Positions 26,901 through 35,013 of a stretch of DNA of 64,000 bases are shown in pieces. The notes beneath the pieces were generated by a model that was given only the letters and a program-made list of their open reading frames with translations, did not search any database and was not told where the DNA came from. The translations under genes were made by a program, and so were the position numbers. The stretch comes from Pigmentibacter ruber (GTDB lineage Bacteria > Bdellovibrionota_B > Oligoflexia > Silvanigrellales > Silvanigrellaceae): contig NZ_WSSC01000001.1 of the NCBI RefSeq assembly GCF_009792895.1, positions 62,001 through 126,000 of the forward strand, read 5' to 3'. Position 1 is the first letter of the stretch, and the number at the start of each line of letters is the position of its first letter.

Positions 26901-28090
26901 AAAATTTTACTAATAAATTTTCTTATTCTCATTTATTAAAAGAACAAATAAACTTGAAATTATTAACTTATTTTGAAACAAAACATGAGCCTTTATGGTC
27001 ATTTCTTAATCATGCTTTTTATTCAGGTGATTTAGCTTTAGCTTGCAAACCTCTTCCTATTCTAAGTAGCCAAAGTTTTGAATATATTGAAGTTCATTAT
27101 CATGTAGGAAAATATCACGAAGATTATTTTTTTGAAATTAATGATGTTGTGCATTGGTTAAGTGAAAAAATATTGGATCAAGACTCTTCTGTATTTGTAA
27201 TTATAACTGTTTCTTTAGAGCAATTATTATTTTATAAAGAACATTTTTTTGAAAAATTATATTTTGCAATTCAAAAACAAATTTCTAGAACAAATTTACG
27301 TGAAAGAATTAAAATAATTACTATTCATGAATTTCAACCAACAAAGTATCATTATGCCCTCTTTGTTCCTGGTAATATTTTACAAAATGGAAAATTAGAT
27401 TATCAAGCAATGCTTCAACCTTTCAAAGAAACTAATATTAAGAAAGTATTAAGCTCTATATTGTCCCTAACTGGTGAAAAATTTGTTCTATTTAATCCGT
27501 TTCCTTTATATTTAATAGAAACAAATGACTCCTCGTATAGTGATAACTATAATTTTTGTATTTGGGGACGATTTTTGAAATATTTAAAAGCATTATCTAA
27601 TTTGCAATATGAAAAAGCATTTCATATTTTAAAATCATTTAAATCAACCGCACTTAATGAGCAAATGAAAGCTTCGGAGTTTACTTTGTTTGTGAAAGAA
27701 AAACTAGTTCAAGCTGGCTATAAGGTGACAGAAATGTATGGCTATAACAATATCTATATTGATTTGGTAGTCTACCATCCTAGCGCTGAAAATGAAGTTT
27801 TATTAGGGATAGAATGTGATGAATGTATCTCTCACTCAGCACAAATTTTGACTGATAAGCTTGTTGTTCGTGATAAAATATTAATTCTAGAAGGTTGGAA
27901 CTTAGAAAAAGTTTACTCTGTTGATTGGCTAAGAAATCCTGAGTTTGAATTTAAAAGACTTTTACAAGTTATTCAAAGTTTAATTGATTGTTTTGAAATT
28001 CATAGGCAACAAGCAGCGTTTCCTTTGCCTCCAACTATCGAAACACATTATCAAAGTAATGAGCAGAATGAATATAGTAAACTTATTTAA
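23930..28090 (+). CDS. DUF4011-type helicase relative with degenerate ATPase motifs and C-terminal Vsr-like nuclease domain
   Basis: The 1386-residue protein resembles large SF1 helicases of the DUF4011 group but lacks their catalytic motifs. Where the Walker A GTGK is expected (about residues 316-327) the sequence is IYGLEVEKNL. It is followed by EGKYVLFVSESNKTLNDIYLQL, which matches motif Ia. Motif II (DEAS) is replaced by FDLVILDIKDQ near 942-952. The C-terminus instead keeps the REase_MTES_1575/Vsr-like nuclease pattern: IDLVV (D1278), GIECDE (E1295, D1297), RDK and VYSVDWLRNP. The middle (about 380-900) is largely coiled coil. ATG 23930 is preferred; a TTG at 23918 lies too close to GAGGGG. 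The role is unknown; DNA cleavage in defence is possible. Confidence 0.6.
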   Translation: MLNQIQMKRQLLKSKDELEGFTLKNRSIFYEPNEQRSVNLSSEETLCGVQTASDPFANQVFRWSSKEFDQLLSSKAIDLSSILKIKDKDFSTKINLYQRLNYFCHLSFLSESNDNNPGLFLLGPFLEWKSPINNTNAPIFKIPVYLKKDNENRFIIVVKEKTFTFSKVLLFYLDYTFNIKINEEKTFTSANYALHYLIEKLRMSNIDIQFLKYKYDVKYEEEHLSSQFSIYDFIYLDVFEQDFLPIHQDFNNVIRSFSENRFIKKIADGIEEKLEQNIENFQATSFLDNINSNILPYQAEYNILQILQKIEMYDIIKLESIYGLEVEKNLINILAFYILEGKYVLFVSESNKTLNDIYLQLSNLGFKNRLAKISAEIDNKYDVYDTIFEQFNEIRGEINKDKFLDSLNFLKKTKFEINELTKILQEKHLKSGLANFEILHKVFFAKKELFDNNVYQKFGYIEWSKLASILDDINGIQYFYNRLNNNLDSPWRFKLTRTLKNKKIFDELQEIKSNINNLKGTKAYIEYKYNQFLKQHVLEEQLPQYFIFLENFKDYFDISYDYRLLWENKVNFLIDLRKFSTEIIELLEEIILIKNSFDQPKEEPDIATVDEIIEFFSDLSPYTNWFNKKYWSLKRKAKQIFPNWDENIKIFKDYKSYLALCSKLEDYIQKIKYNVFSEPFNSEICFEKIQKICAELEKMHELFNLAKECISQEHFSELTESYYSYKNKIQFFRELDEISKQLKECDENIEIEWQKLSQFIQVEKVNLGSIEKKISFINVLIDRMDDIDFIHQYNNIINNLQDKYQLVNLDIEIIESLSNYQVPWKEVVYASVVIGWFNDILSYNPSLKLYGREYLENLALEYLEANEYVKANLYHYYESQDNYQTINIKEQKLYKQMLYNLLKKDTSILNPEESKLFKSLKSCWLLSANSVSKYLPYENCMFDLVILDIKDQTNMDKFIPAIFRGKKLIKLDYDSRLEYNFLGNKKTFAEQNFTNKFSYSHLLKEQINLKLLTYFETKHEPLWSFLNHAFYSGDLALACKPLPILSSQSFEYIEVHYHVGKYHEDYFFEINDVVHWLSEKILDQDSSVFVIITVSLEQLLFYKEHFFEKLYFAIQKQISRTNLRERIKIITIHEFQPTKYHYALFVPGNILQNGKLDYQAMLQPFKETNIKKVLSSILSLTGEKFVLFNPFPLYLIETNDSSYSDNYNFCIWGRFLKYLKALSNLQYEKAFHILKSFKSTALNEQMKASEFTLFVKEKLVQAGYKVTEMYGYNNIYIDLVVYHPSAENEVLLGIECDECISHSAQILTDKLVVRDKILILEGWNLEKVYSVDWLRNPEFEFKRLLQVIQSLIDCFEIHRQQAAFPLPPTIETHYQSNEQNEYSKLI

Positions 28091-28187
28091 TTAAGTTAAA
28101 AAAAACAAACCGCATTGATTAAATTGTGAAATTAAATTAGTAAATTTGTTGTTAGTTTAGCAACTAGCAACAAAATATGAGGTTATT

Positions 28188-29477
28188 ATGACTATTGAAA
28201 ACTATTCAAATCCAAATTACATAAAAATTGAAAATCATGATATATTATCTAAAAATAATGTTTTTAATTTGTTTAAAGTAGCTGAATTAAAAGGAAATAT
28301 ATTTTATAATTTTTTGTATCCAGATAATTACGGAATACATGCATTTGAAATTGATAAAAATGCACTAAGGAAAAAAATTTTTAAAATTAAAGAGATAGAT
28401 TGTATTTTGTCTGATGGTAGCGTTTTCTACCATCGCTCAGCAATTGGAAAAACAATTGAAATAAATTTACAAAATATTGATCCCTTTGAAAATGATGGAA
28501 AATTTATTTATCTTTTAGTCGTAAATGCAGAACCCTCTTTTCAATCTGCGCAAAAAGAAATCATAAATTGCGATACTTCAATTTATACAGTTGAGAAAAT
28601 TGTAAGTCTTTTAATCGACGATAAACCTCCTACCGAATGCGGGTATTTGCCAATAGCAAGGTTACAATTGACCACAGAAGGAATAGGTTTAGGGCAATTT
28701 CAACCTCCATCTTTAAATATTAAAAGTGATCAATATATTATGCAAAAACTTGAAGATGCTATGGAGCTTATTCAAAATAAATTTGCTATGATAAAACGCG
28801 AAATTGAAAATGATCGCTATGAATTAAACCCTAAAAAACATCAAGAAAATCTTACCAAAGTGAAATGTTTGAAGGACTCTTTAAATTATCTTGAATCTAT
28901 CGCAAATAAAGACCAAGTGTTACCTATTCAAATGCATTTAACCTTAAATAAAATGATGGGTAGTGTAATAACTTTAAATCCTAGTTTGCCATTGGTTGAA
29001 GTCGCAAAATTTGATATTTTGCATTACAAAGAAATATTTCATGATGTTTTTAAAAACATGACAGATATATTAAATAAAGAAATTTCAGAGAAATATCGGT
29101 TATTATTTTTTACGAAAAAAGATGACTTTTTCTATCTAAGACTGCCTAAACAAAATTCCAATATATTTAAAGTTGCAATTAAAAAATCGGCAAGAATTTC
29201 TGATGCCCAACTTATGGAATGGATGCAAAATTCACTTGTTTGTGATAAATCAGAGTACCATTTTATGATTGAAAAACGTAGTTTAGGTTACGAAAGAAAA
29301 TTTGAATTTGCTGATATTGAGACAAATTTAAAGAATGATTATATTTTTTATTCGGTTAAAGTTGCCCCAAGTGTTGCTGTTAATGACAATATATTAGTTA
29401 TTTCCCAGAGCAGCATTCGTTTAGCTGTTTATGAGCCCGATGCAATTGCTTTATACTGGGAATTGAGTGGGAATTAA
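28188..29477 (+). CDS. tssK: TssK-like type VI secretion baseplate protein (orphan)
   Basis: The 429-residue protein has the layout of TssK (about 440): an N-terminal shell domain with YGIHAFEIDKNALRKKIFKI and ILSDGSVF, a middle segment LPIARLQLTTEGIGL followed by PPSLNI, and a C-terminal head with RLAVYEPDAIALYWEL. TssK joins the T6SS baseplate to the membrane complex. No other T6SS gene is in the window, so the protein is an orphan here; T6SS genes may lie elsewhere. GAGG stands 6 nt before the ATG. It follows the helicase-like gene by 97 nt and may share its transcript. Confidence 0.6.
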   Translation: MTIENYSNPNYIKIENHDILSKNNVFNLFKVAELKGNIFYNFLYPDNYGIHAFEIDKNALRKKIFKIKEIDCILSDGSVFYHRSAIGKTIEINLQNIDPFENDGKFIYLLVVNAEPSFQSAQKEIINCDTSIYTVEKIVSLLIDDKPPTECGYLPIARLQLTTEGIGLGQFQPPSLNIKSDQYIMQKLEDAMELIQNKFAMIKREIENDRYELNPKKHQENLTKVKCLKDSLNYLESIANKDQVLPIQMHLTLNKMMGSVITLNPSLPLVEVAKFDILHYKEIFHDVFKNMTDILNKEISEKYRLLFFTKKDDFFYLRLPKQNSNIFKVAIKKSARISDAQLMEWMQNSLVCDKSEYHFMIEKRSLGYERKFEFADIETNLKNDYIFYSVKVAPSVAVNDNILVISQSSIRLAVYEPDAIALYWELSGN

Positions 29478-29478
29478 T

Positions 29479-30681
29479 TTATTCATTTATTTTATTTAGA
29501 AGTTCATCAACCTTTTTAGATATTTTATCCTTATTATTATCATCTATAGCTAATTTTTCTATATCTTTTATCCCATTTTCAATTATATCAGTTAAATTTC
29601 TGTTTTTAATCACTTCTTTGACTTTATCCATTTTGACATATTCTTTAAATGCAATAATTTTTTCTTTAATTTCTGCCATGGTTGTAGTGGATGATTCTTT
29701 TATATTTTCTAATTTGTATTTTAGTTTTATTTCTTCTTCGTTACCAATTCTAATGGCATCATATTCAGTTATATTTTTTCCTTCGGCTTCAAAGATAAAG
29801 AAGTATACGTAAGTACTAAAATTTTTGTCCTTATCTGCATCCGGATTCCAATTTCTTTTGTTTGTATTTTTAGGTTTATCAAGCCAAGCAATTCCATTTT
29901 CGCATGGTTCTCCAGTACCTTTCTCGTATGTTTCTTTTAATTGATCAACAGTTGGTTTATTAAAATCAAGCATTGAAGAAACAATGCTATATTTAAAAAA
30001 CTTACATTTTTCCCAATGGTCAAAATTCGCATTCCTTGTAATTGTAAAAATGTCTTTCCCATTTATTTGCGAGTAAATAACTTTTAGCTCTGCTTTTTTT
30101 ACATCAATTATTTTTTCACTATTAATACCTAACTCATGATCACTAATGCTACCCTGTTCAATTTCTGCTTTGAGTGCCACTGCATTGGCTGAATAGTAAA
30201 ATGTAACTTTATCTTCTACTCTTTTGCCGATGAAAAATAATGATTTATCACCGCTTTTACTAATAAATGCTATTTGTTCTGGTGGTAAACTTAAATCTAG
30301 TTTCTTTGTTTTTGGATTATTGCTTGTAGTTATTTTATATTCTGTTTTAGGGATATAAACTTCATTTTCTATTTCTACATTGTTTATTAATGCCTTACAG
30401 TTGGTATCTATTGGAAATTGGATTTTACTTTTGTCATTACTACCTGGAATAACTTTATAATCTGGATCTTTATAGTCATATGTATCACATGCTATGTTAA
30501 ATGAAATAGGAAAAGAAACATCTTCATTTTTAGATTGACCTTTAACTTCAATACCTTTTGTACTAAAGCTGGCATAGATAGGTTTTTTTACATTGTCTTT
30601 GCCTTCTTTTTTGGAAACACCACAACTGTAAACGGCAAGTGCTGACAAAGTTGTTAACGTAAATAATTTTAAATTATGCAT
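29479..30681 (-). CDS. Lipoprotein, distal member of the six-gene tandem family
   Basis: The signal peptide ends in VYSC (Cys20), so a diacylglyceryl-anchored protein of 400 residues is expected. It shares with the neighbouring lipoproteins the CGV-KK start, a Cys-containing beta-rich N-terminal domain (SFNIACDTYDYKDPDY), the motif WEKCKFF near the middle and a helical C-terminal tail. Sequence identity to the central trio is low. No enzyme motif is visible. It is last in the minus-strand array, 6 nt after its neighbour's stop, and ends 1 nt from the convergent tssK-like gene. Confidence 0.7.
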   Translation of the reverse strand: MHNLKLFTLTTLSALAVYSCGVSKKEGKDNVKKPIYASFSTKGIEVKGQSKNEDVSFPISFNIACDTYDYKDPDYKVIPGSNDKSKIQFPIDTNCKALINNVEIENEVYIPKTEYKITTSNNPKTKKLDLSLPPEQIAFISKSGDKSLFFIGKRVEDKVTFYYSANAVALKAEIEQGSISDHELGINSEKIIDVKKAELKVIYSQINGKDIFTITRNANFDHWEKCKFFKYSIVSSMLDFNKPTVDQLKETYEKGTGEPCENGIAWLDKPKNTNKRNWNPDADKDKNFSTYVYFFIFEAEGKNITEYDAIRIGNEEEIKLKYKLENIKESSTTTMAEIKEKIIAFKEYVKMDKVKEVIKNRNLTDIIENGIKDIEKLAIDDNNKDKISKKVDELLNKINE

Positions 30682-30687
30682 TGATAA

Positions 30688-31911
30688 TTAATCTCCTGTG
30701 CTTTGTGGAATTGTATTTTTATAATTTGAAATTTTCGTACTTAAATCTTTTAAATTATCTTCAATATTCTTAATATTTGTTTTGATATTATCTATAAACT
30801 TAGAACTTTGAAATTTTGTATTTGCAACTTTTTTTTCTAAAAATTTGTATTTTAATTCGTAATCTAGTTTTATGCTTTCAGCTTCGCTTAGGTTAGAAGA
30901 ATTAATTTCTTTAAAATCTTTAATTTTAGTAATAAGTTGATTTTTTGTATTTTCAGAAATAGAATCAATGAATTTGTCTTCTTTTTCTTTTTTAATTAGG
31001 CCATATTTTGGTAAATTAACATTGCTTGTATCTTTAAAAATAAGAAAAATATCTTTGTCTAATTCATCGTTTATTATTTTACTTGAATCACTGGTAAATG
31101 TTGTTGTCCCACTGTCAGTATCTATTATATATTTCTCGCAAGGAATACTGTCTGTATCATGATATGCCTTATCAATTTCATGTATTTGAACGGAATTAGA
31201 AATAAGCGCTTTGGTATTAAAATACACTTTGCACGATTGATCTGGTATTTTTTTAAAATCTAAAAGATACCAATACTCGGCATAGTCTTCTCGAATAATT
31301 CGCCAACCTATTCTACTGCCCACATTGGAAAGATCAATATTGCTTGCATGCTCTATTTTATCAAATTTTAATTTATGAATTTCATTATCAAACGCATATC
31401 CAGCATTTGTAGCCCCAAAAAATTCAGAGACATGTATATTAATTTTATTATTTTCAACCTTCAACATTAAAAATGCCGAAGCATTTTTGTGTTTATATAA
31501 AAATTGTTCGTTCTTGGATTTATAGGAAATTTTATTTTTGCTTGCTTCTGTATCAAGTTGCCAATTGGTACCTTGATAAGTGTATGCAATAGAATTAATT
31601 TCAAAGCTTATAATTTTGATATTGCAGTTGGTATCTAAAGGGATATCAATTTTAAAAGGTTTAGTCCCCCCTACAGTAAATGTATCGTGATAGCCCAAAG
31701 TTTTGCAGGACATTTCGATTGTCATAGGAGCATTGCTAGCTTTTAGATCTTTCGTACTAATGCTTGAAGACATGGCAACACTTTTGAATTCTGTAAGGGC
31801 AGATTTATTTTTGTCTTCTTTTTTTGCAACGCCACAACTGGAAGTGACAAAAGGCGTAAGAATACAAGAAATAATTATATTGCTTTTACTTGATTGAAAG
31901 GCATGGTGCAT
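30688..31911 (-). CDS. Lipoprotein, second member of the tandem family
   Basis: The 407-residue protein begins at ATG 31911 (an upstream in-frame start at 31962 would lengthen the signal peptide unnaturally). Its signal ends TSSCGVAKKEDKNK; the Thr at -3 makes a weak lipobox, but the CGV-KK context equals that of the paralogues. It shares with them a segment around YKHKNASAFLMLKVENNKINIHVSEF (not contiguous here), a WRIIRED...YWYLLDF region and a helical C-terminus. It probably faces the periplasm or the cell surface. Function unknown. Confidence 0.7.
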   Translation of the reverse strand: MHHAFQSSKSNIIISCILTPFVTSSCGVAKKEDKNKSALTEFKSVAMSSSISTKDLKASNAPMTIEMSCKTLGYHDTFTVGGTKPFKIDIPLDTNCNIKIISFEINSIAYTYQGTNWQLDTEASKNKISYKSKNEQFLYKHKNASAFLMLKVENNKINIHVSEFFGATNAGYAFDNEIHKLKFDKIEHASNIDLSNVGSRIGWRIIREDYAEYWYLLDFKKIPDQSCKVYFNTKALISNSVQIHEIDKAYHDTDSIPCEKYIIDTDSGTTTFTSDSSKIINDELDKDIFLIFKDTSNVNLPKYGLIKKEKEDKFIDSISENTKNQLITKIKDFKEINSSNLSEAESIKLDYELKYKFLEKKVANTKFQSSKFIDNIKTNIKNIEDNLKDLSTKISNYKNTIPQSTGD

Positions 31912-32261
31912 ATGGATTCTCTTTGCTTTGATAAAAATTGTAACCTTGAAAAGCAAAATCATAAAATATGTAAATGCTTATTAAAGTTGATATTTAAGCA
32001 TTATATTTAACTTTTTATTAATTAATACATATCAAAAAAATTTACAATCCAATTTTTAAATTTTAAATATCTAAAAAATTTGAAAAAGTGTTCTTAATTA
32101 CATATTTTTTAGGGAAAAATAGAAGTGAAATATAAAAATATTTAACGTCCCAATTTTCTATGATTTTTTAAACGAAGGGAAATTTAAACAATTTCTATGG
32201 TGTTACTTTTCTAAGCAATTGCAAAATAATAAAGCAATTGCTATTTTGTGTTCTTTCATTT
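31912..32261. other. AT-rich intergenic region with hairpin copy A and one TATCTAAAAAAT motif
   Basis: No gene was seen. The region holds the exact 12-mer TATCTAAAAAAT at 32068-32079. At 32214-32242 it holds the first copy of the intergenic hairpin shared by the lipoprotein array (AGCAATTGC, 11-nt loop, GCAATTGCT). It probably also carries the promoter for the two distal lipoprotein genes. Confidence 0.6.
32214..32242 (-). repeat. Intergenic hairpin, copy A
   Basis: AGCAATTGC (32214-32222) and GCAATTGCT (32234-32242) form a 9-bp stem with an 11-nt loop just downstream of lipoprotein copy A. No long U-run follows, so it may be a transcript-end or processing structure rather than a strong terminator. 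Confidence 0.6.
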
Positions 32262-33542
32262 TTAAGGATTGCTAGAAGTTGGGTTTTCAATAGCATCTAT
32301 TTTTTTCTTCACTTCATTCAATTTTTCTTCAAATTTTGTAATTAAATCTGGAGTATTTTTGTGTTCTGCTGATTCCTTTGCTCCTGCATATGCGTTTTTG
32401 ATATATTCTAATTGCATTTTCCAAGAATTAAATTCTATTTTTACGTCAGCTAAATTTGCAGCTGTTATTTCTAGTATTTTATCTAAATAATTTTTCATAC
32501 TAGTATAATCTTCTTTGAATGAATCAATATCCAAAGCTTCCTTATTTTTTAATTTAATTACATTGTATTGTGGAAGATTATTTTTTGTTTGATCTAGTTT
32601 TCTAAAAACTAAAAATACTTCTTTATAAAGATTATGATTGTATACTTTATCAGGAAACATACTACTTAAAGTTTTTCCTGCTTTATAAAGTTCATAAGCT
32701 TCAGTAAGATCAACAAAATTATTAAATTTGTTACAATTTTGTTTATCTTCAGTAAATATTTTCTCTAATTCTTGAATTTTTATTACTTCACCTAATATTA
32801 TATTTCCGTTTCCTTTTTCATTGATATGTATTTTGCAATGTTCTTGAAAGAGAATATTTTTTGTATCAAAAGCATACCATCTGTCTCTTGTGCTATCTGG
32901 CTGTGGTGTAGTTGATCTCCAATACGTATATTTAAAACTCGAAATATCCAATTTTTGCGAAACTTGAATATCAGCAATTTTAATACTTTCATTGCTCGTT
33001 AAGACAGAAGTTTGGGTAGAAATATTGTCATTTTTAAATTCGGAAATATAAAAGCTTAAACTATTATTGTTATTCACAATTTTAAGAAAGGCAGAAGATT
33101 TTGCATGTAGATATAAAAAGTGTTTTTCATTTGCAGTAATGCTGACTGAAGATTTATTTGTACTACTTGAAGTAAGTTGTGTTTCACTCGCATTATAGGT
33201 AGCATCTTTGGTAAATTCATCTTCACCAATTTTAAATTTTTCAAGGCTTAAGCGGCAAGAAGTATTATAAGGAATATCGATATTTCCTTTTTTGGCATTT
33301 TTTACTTCAAAAGAATGGTTATAATTAACATTGTCACAATTCATTTTAAAAGAAAAATCATATCCTTTTTGTTCTGTTCCAGAAATACTGTTGCTAGAGC
33401 TAAAAGAAATAGATTTAAATTCACCTTTAGAAAATTTATTTTTTTCTTCTTTTTTGCCAACACCACAGCTAATTAAAATTAATGGCAACGTTAAGCACGT
33501 TAGTTTTATTGCATTGGTTTGAATAAGCGAGTGTTTTTTCAT
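32262..33542 (-). CDS. Lipoprotein copy A of the near-identical trio
   Basis: A 426-residue protein with lipobox LISC (Cys26). Residues 1-201 are nearly identical to copies B and C downstream in coordinate order, including SCRLSLEKFKIGEDEF and LYLHAKSSAFLKIVNNNN. Residues from about 202 to 345 differ strongly from the other copies apart from anchors such as HCKIHINEKG and EVFLVFRKLDQ. The C-terminal 70 residues, a helical KFEEKLNEVKKK segment, are again close to copy B. AAGGAATTTAAC precedes the ATG. Constant ends with a variable middle suggest recombination or diversifying selection on an exposed domain. Function unknown. Confidence 0.75.
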   Translation of the reverse strand: MKKHSLIQTNAIKLTCLTLPLILISCGVGKKEEKNKFSKGEFKSISFSSSNSISGTEQKGYDFSFKMNCDNVNYNHSFEVKNAKKGNIDIPYNTSCRLSLEKFKIGEDEFTKDATYNASETQLTSSSTNKSSVSITANEKHFLYLHAKSSAFLKIVNNNNSLSFYISEFKNDNISTQTSVLTSNESIKIADIQVSQKLDISSFKYTYWRSTTPQPDSTRDRWYAFDTKNILFQEHCKIHINEKGNGNIILGEVIKIQELEKIFTEDKQNCNKFNNFVDLTEAYELYKAGKTLSSMFPDKVYNHNLYKEVFLVFRKLDQTKNNLPQYNVIKLKNKEALDIDSFKEDYTSMKNYLDKILEITAANLADVKIEFNSWKMQLEYIKNAYAGAKESAEHKNTPDLITKFEEKLNEVKKKIDAIENPTSSNP

Positions 33543-33592
33543 GTTAAATTCCTTTCAAAAGTATTGAATAAAATTAATTTGTTACTTTTCTA

Positions 33593-33621
33593 AGCAATTG
33601 CAAAATAATACTGCAATTGCT
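33593..33621 (-). repeat. Intergenic hairpin, copy B
   Basis: The same 9-bp stem as copy A (AGCAATTGC with GCAATTGCT), between lipoprotein genes B and A, with a slightly different 11-nt loop. The surrounding 98-nt spacer is also duplicated between the genes. Confidence 0.6.
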
Positions 33622-33640
33622 ATTTTGTGTTCTTTAGTTT

Positions 33641-34915
33641 TTAAGGATTGCTAGGTGTTGGTTTTTCAAAAGCTTCTATTTTTTTCTTCACTTCATTCAA
33701 TTTTTCTTCAAATTTTTTAATTAACTCTGGAGTATTTTTGTGTTCTGCTGATTCCTTTGCTCCTGCATATGCGTTTTTGATATATTCTAATTGCATTTTC
33801 CAAGAATTAAATTCTATTTTTACGTCAGCTACATTTGCAGCTGTTATTTCTTTAATTTCATCAAAATATTTACTCATCGTATTATATCGACCAGGATTTA
33901 CACCTGCATCAATATTTTCTTTGTTACCTAATTTAATAATATTGTACAAAGGAAGATTTGATTGTGTTTGATCAAGTTTTCTGAAGACTAAAAATACTTC
34001 TTTGTATAAATACTCATTGTATTTTATATTTGAAAACTTAATTAAGAATTTTTCATTTGATTTTTTTGCTTCATTTGCTTCATTAAAATCAATAAATTTC
34101 GGAAAATCTTTGCAATTTAGCCCATTTTCAGTAAATATTTTTTCCAAGTCTTTAATAGTAGTTGTTTTACCTAATATTAATTTTTCGGTTCCTTTTTCAT
34201 TGATATGTATTTTACAATGATCTTTAAAGAGAAGATTAGATTTATCAACTGCATACCAATATTCAGCCATTCTCTCGTCTACAGTTGCTCTCCAACTCGT
34301 ATGATTAAATTTAGAAATATCTAATTTTTGCGAAACCTGAATATCAGCAATTTTAATACTTTCATTGCTCGTTAAGACAGAAGTTTGGGCAGAAATATTG
34401 TCATTTTTAAATTCGGAAATATAAAAGCTTAAATTATTATTGTTATTCACAATTTTAAGAAAGGCAGAAGATTTTGCATGTAGGTATAAAAAGTGTTTTT
34501 CACTTGCAGTTATGCTGACTGAAGATTTATTTGAACTACTTGAAGTAAGTTGTGTTTCACTCGCATTATAGGTAGCATCTTTGGTAAATTCATCTTCACC
34601 AATTTTAAATTTTTCAAGGCTTAAGCGGCAAGAAGTATTATAAGGAATATCGATATTGCCTTTTTTGGCATTTTTTACTTCAAAAGAATGGTTATAATTA
34701 ACATTATCACAATTCATTTTAAAAGAAAAATCATAACCTTTTTGTTCTGTTCCTGAAATACTATTGCTAGAGCTAAAAGAAATAGATTTAAATTCACCTT
34801 TAGCAAATTTATTTTTTTCATCTTTTTTGCCAACTCCACAGCTAACTAAGATTAATGGCAAAGCTAAGCATGTTAATTTTATTGCACTGGTTTGAATGTG
34901 CGAGTTTCTTCTCAT
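33641..34915 (-). CDS. Lipoprotein copy B of the near-identical trio
   Basis: A 424-residue protein with lipobox LVSC. The N-terminal 200 residues differ from copies A and C only at scattered positions. The middle is distinct (for example WRATVDERMAEYWYAVDKSN). The tail is a mosaic: the stretch through KMQLEYIKNAYAGAKESAEH is that of copy A, while the last 27 residues (from TPELIKKFEEK) are those of copy C. This is what gene conversion between tandem copies produces. The spacer to each neighbour is 98 nt. Function unknown; a surface-exposed lipoprotein is likely. Confidence 0.75.
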   Translation of the reverse strand: MRRNSHIQTSAIKLTCLALPLILVSCGVGKKDEKNKFAKGEFKSISFSSSNSISGTEQKGYDFSFKMNCDNVNYNHSFEVKNAKKGNIDIPYNTSCRLSLEKFKIGEDEFTKDATYNASETQLTSSSSNKSSVSITASEKHFLYLHAKSSAFLKIVNNNNNLSFYISEFKNDNISAQTSVLTSNESIKIADIQVSQKLDISKFNHTSWRATVDERMAEYWYAVDKSNLLFKDHCKIHINEKGTEKLILGKTTTIKDLEKIFTENGLNCKDFPKFIDFNEANEAKKSNEKFLIKFSNIKYNEYLYKEVFLVFRKLDQTQSNLPLYNIIKLGNKENIDAGVNPGRYNTMSKYFDEIKEITAANVADVKIEFNSWKMQLEYIKNAYAGAKESAEHKNTPELIKKFEEKLNEVKKKIEAFEKPTPSNP

Positions 34916-34965
34916 ATTAAATTCCTTTCAAAAGTATTGAATAAAATTAATTTGTTACTTTTCTA

Positions 34966-34994
34966 AGTAATTGCAAAATAAAATTGCAATTACT
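34966..34994 (-). repeat. Intergenic hairpin, copy C, with compensatory change
   Basis: Here the arms are AGTAATTGC and GCAATTACT. Compared with copies A and B, one C-G pair has become T-A on both sides, so pairing is kept. This is covariation in favour of a selected structure. Confidence 0.6.
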
Positions 34995-35013
34995 ATTTTG
35001 TGTTCTTTAGTTT

